Assembly (NCBI RefSeq): GCF_025860405.1
Contig: NZ_CP063785.1
Coordinates: forward strand, 3,782,001-3,846,000
DNA from: Tolypothrix sp. PCC 7712
GTDB lineage: Bacteria; Cyanobacteriota; Cyanobacteriia; Cyanobacteriales; Nostocaceae
Direction of reading: 5' to 3'
DNA: 64,000 nt
The position numbers and the translations under genes are program-made. Below the pieces are notes generated by a model that was given only the letters and a program-made list of their open reading frames with translations, did not search any database and was not told the origin of the DNA. This document shows positions 63,730 through 64,000 of this stretch, one piece after another (positions within the stretch are counted from its first letter, which is position 1; each line of letters opens with the position of its first letter).

Positions 63730-64000
63730 ACAAAAAATTTGAACTTCACCACTTCACTTTGAGCTTTACTCTCCGAGGAGAGCCTTGATCCTATTTTAAC
63801 TACTTTTAGATGTAACCAGGGGATACATTTATAATCTTATCCAGTTTTACAAGTGTCATAATATTGCTGCGCTACAAAAGTCTTTTGATACAAAGTTCGA
63901 CACGAACATTTTGGGCTTTGATGTGGTAGCTAAGATTAAATATCACTGGCTCTTCTTGTATCATTTTTGCTGCTTTTGATTTAGGATTTAGAGAATCATA
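63730..64000. other. Window end, no gene recognised
   Basis: AT-rich sequence with a short imperfect palindrome (CTCTCCGAGGAGAG, 63770-63783). No coding frame can be supported. It may hold the promoter of the small membrane protein and of a gene outside the window. Confidence 0.4.

Overview
This window comes from a filamentous, probably heterocystous (Nostocales-type) cyanobacterium. The evidence is the abundance of the HIP1 octamer GCGATCGC, the photosystem II genes psbH and psbN in their usual opposed arrangement, cyanobacterial families such as DUF3611 and DUF4350, large multidomain signalling proteins (cyclase-ATPase-TPR, hybrid kinase, CHAT-STAND-WD40), and AT-rich intergenic DNA packed with short tandem and palindromic repeats. 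The genus cannot be fixed from sequence alone.

Layout. 1-5.5 kb: end of a DUF502 membrane protein, nusB, ftsY and a GAF-PP2C phosphatase, with a 1.2-kb gap after ftsY that holds a run of RNA-like hairpins. 5.8-11.7 kb: DUF3611 membrane protein, a recQ remnant, a large unknown protein and a GH38 alpha-mannosidase that has absorbed repeat DNA in frame. 12-14.4 kb: a complete-looking group II intron encoding a reverse transcriptase/maturase with an HNH domain. 14.4-21.3 kb: housekeeping (psbN, psbH, tatA, pth, rpsU, rsmI, a PfkB kinase, cysQ). 21.3-27.3 kb: a DUF4129-DUF4350-MoxR-DUF58 cluster split by an AbiEii-type nucleotidyltransferase on the other strand. 27.4-39 kb, all minus strand: two secreted proteins, then an accessory island with a PD-(D/E)XK-TPR fusion, a CHAT / NB-ARC-WD40 pair that looks like one gene interrupted at a run of nine A, a membrane coiled-coil-TPR protein and a small Cys/Trp-rich protein. 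39.5-41 kb: cytoplasmic-type alpha-amylase. 42.8-46 kb: class III cyclase-ATPase-TPR protein. 46.4-52.2 kb: fatty acid desaturase, an NMT1-like lipoprotein and a hybrid histidine kinase. 52.7-54.8 kb: topA. 55.3-60.9 kb: HEAT-repeat protein, pentapeptide protein, a HigBA-like toxin-antitoxin pair between 43-bp direct repeats, a LysR regulator and a TrpD-like protein. 61-63.8 kb: an MBL-fold protein lacking its metal-binding motif, panD, ppa and a small membrane protein.

The most striking features are the A9 frameshift joining CHAT to NB-ARC-WD40 (possible slippage or phase variation), the nuclease-like TPR fusion in the same island, the MBL pseudo-enzyme, and at least five families of small inverted-repeat elements. 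Two of these elements are nested, with target duplications, inside copies of a third element that lie on either side of topA. No tRNA, rRNA or CRISPR array was recognised.
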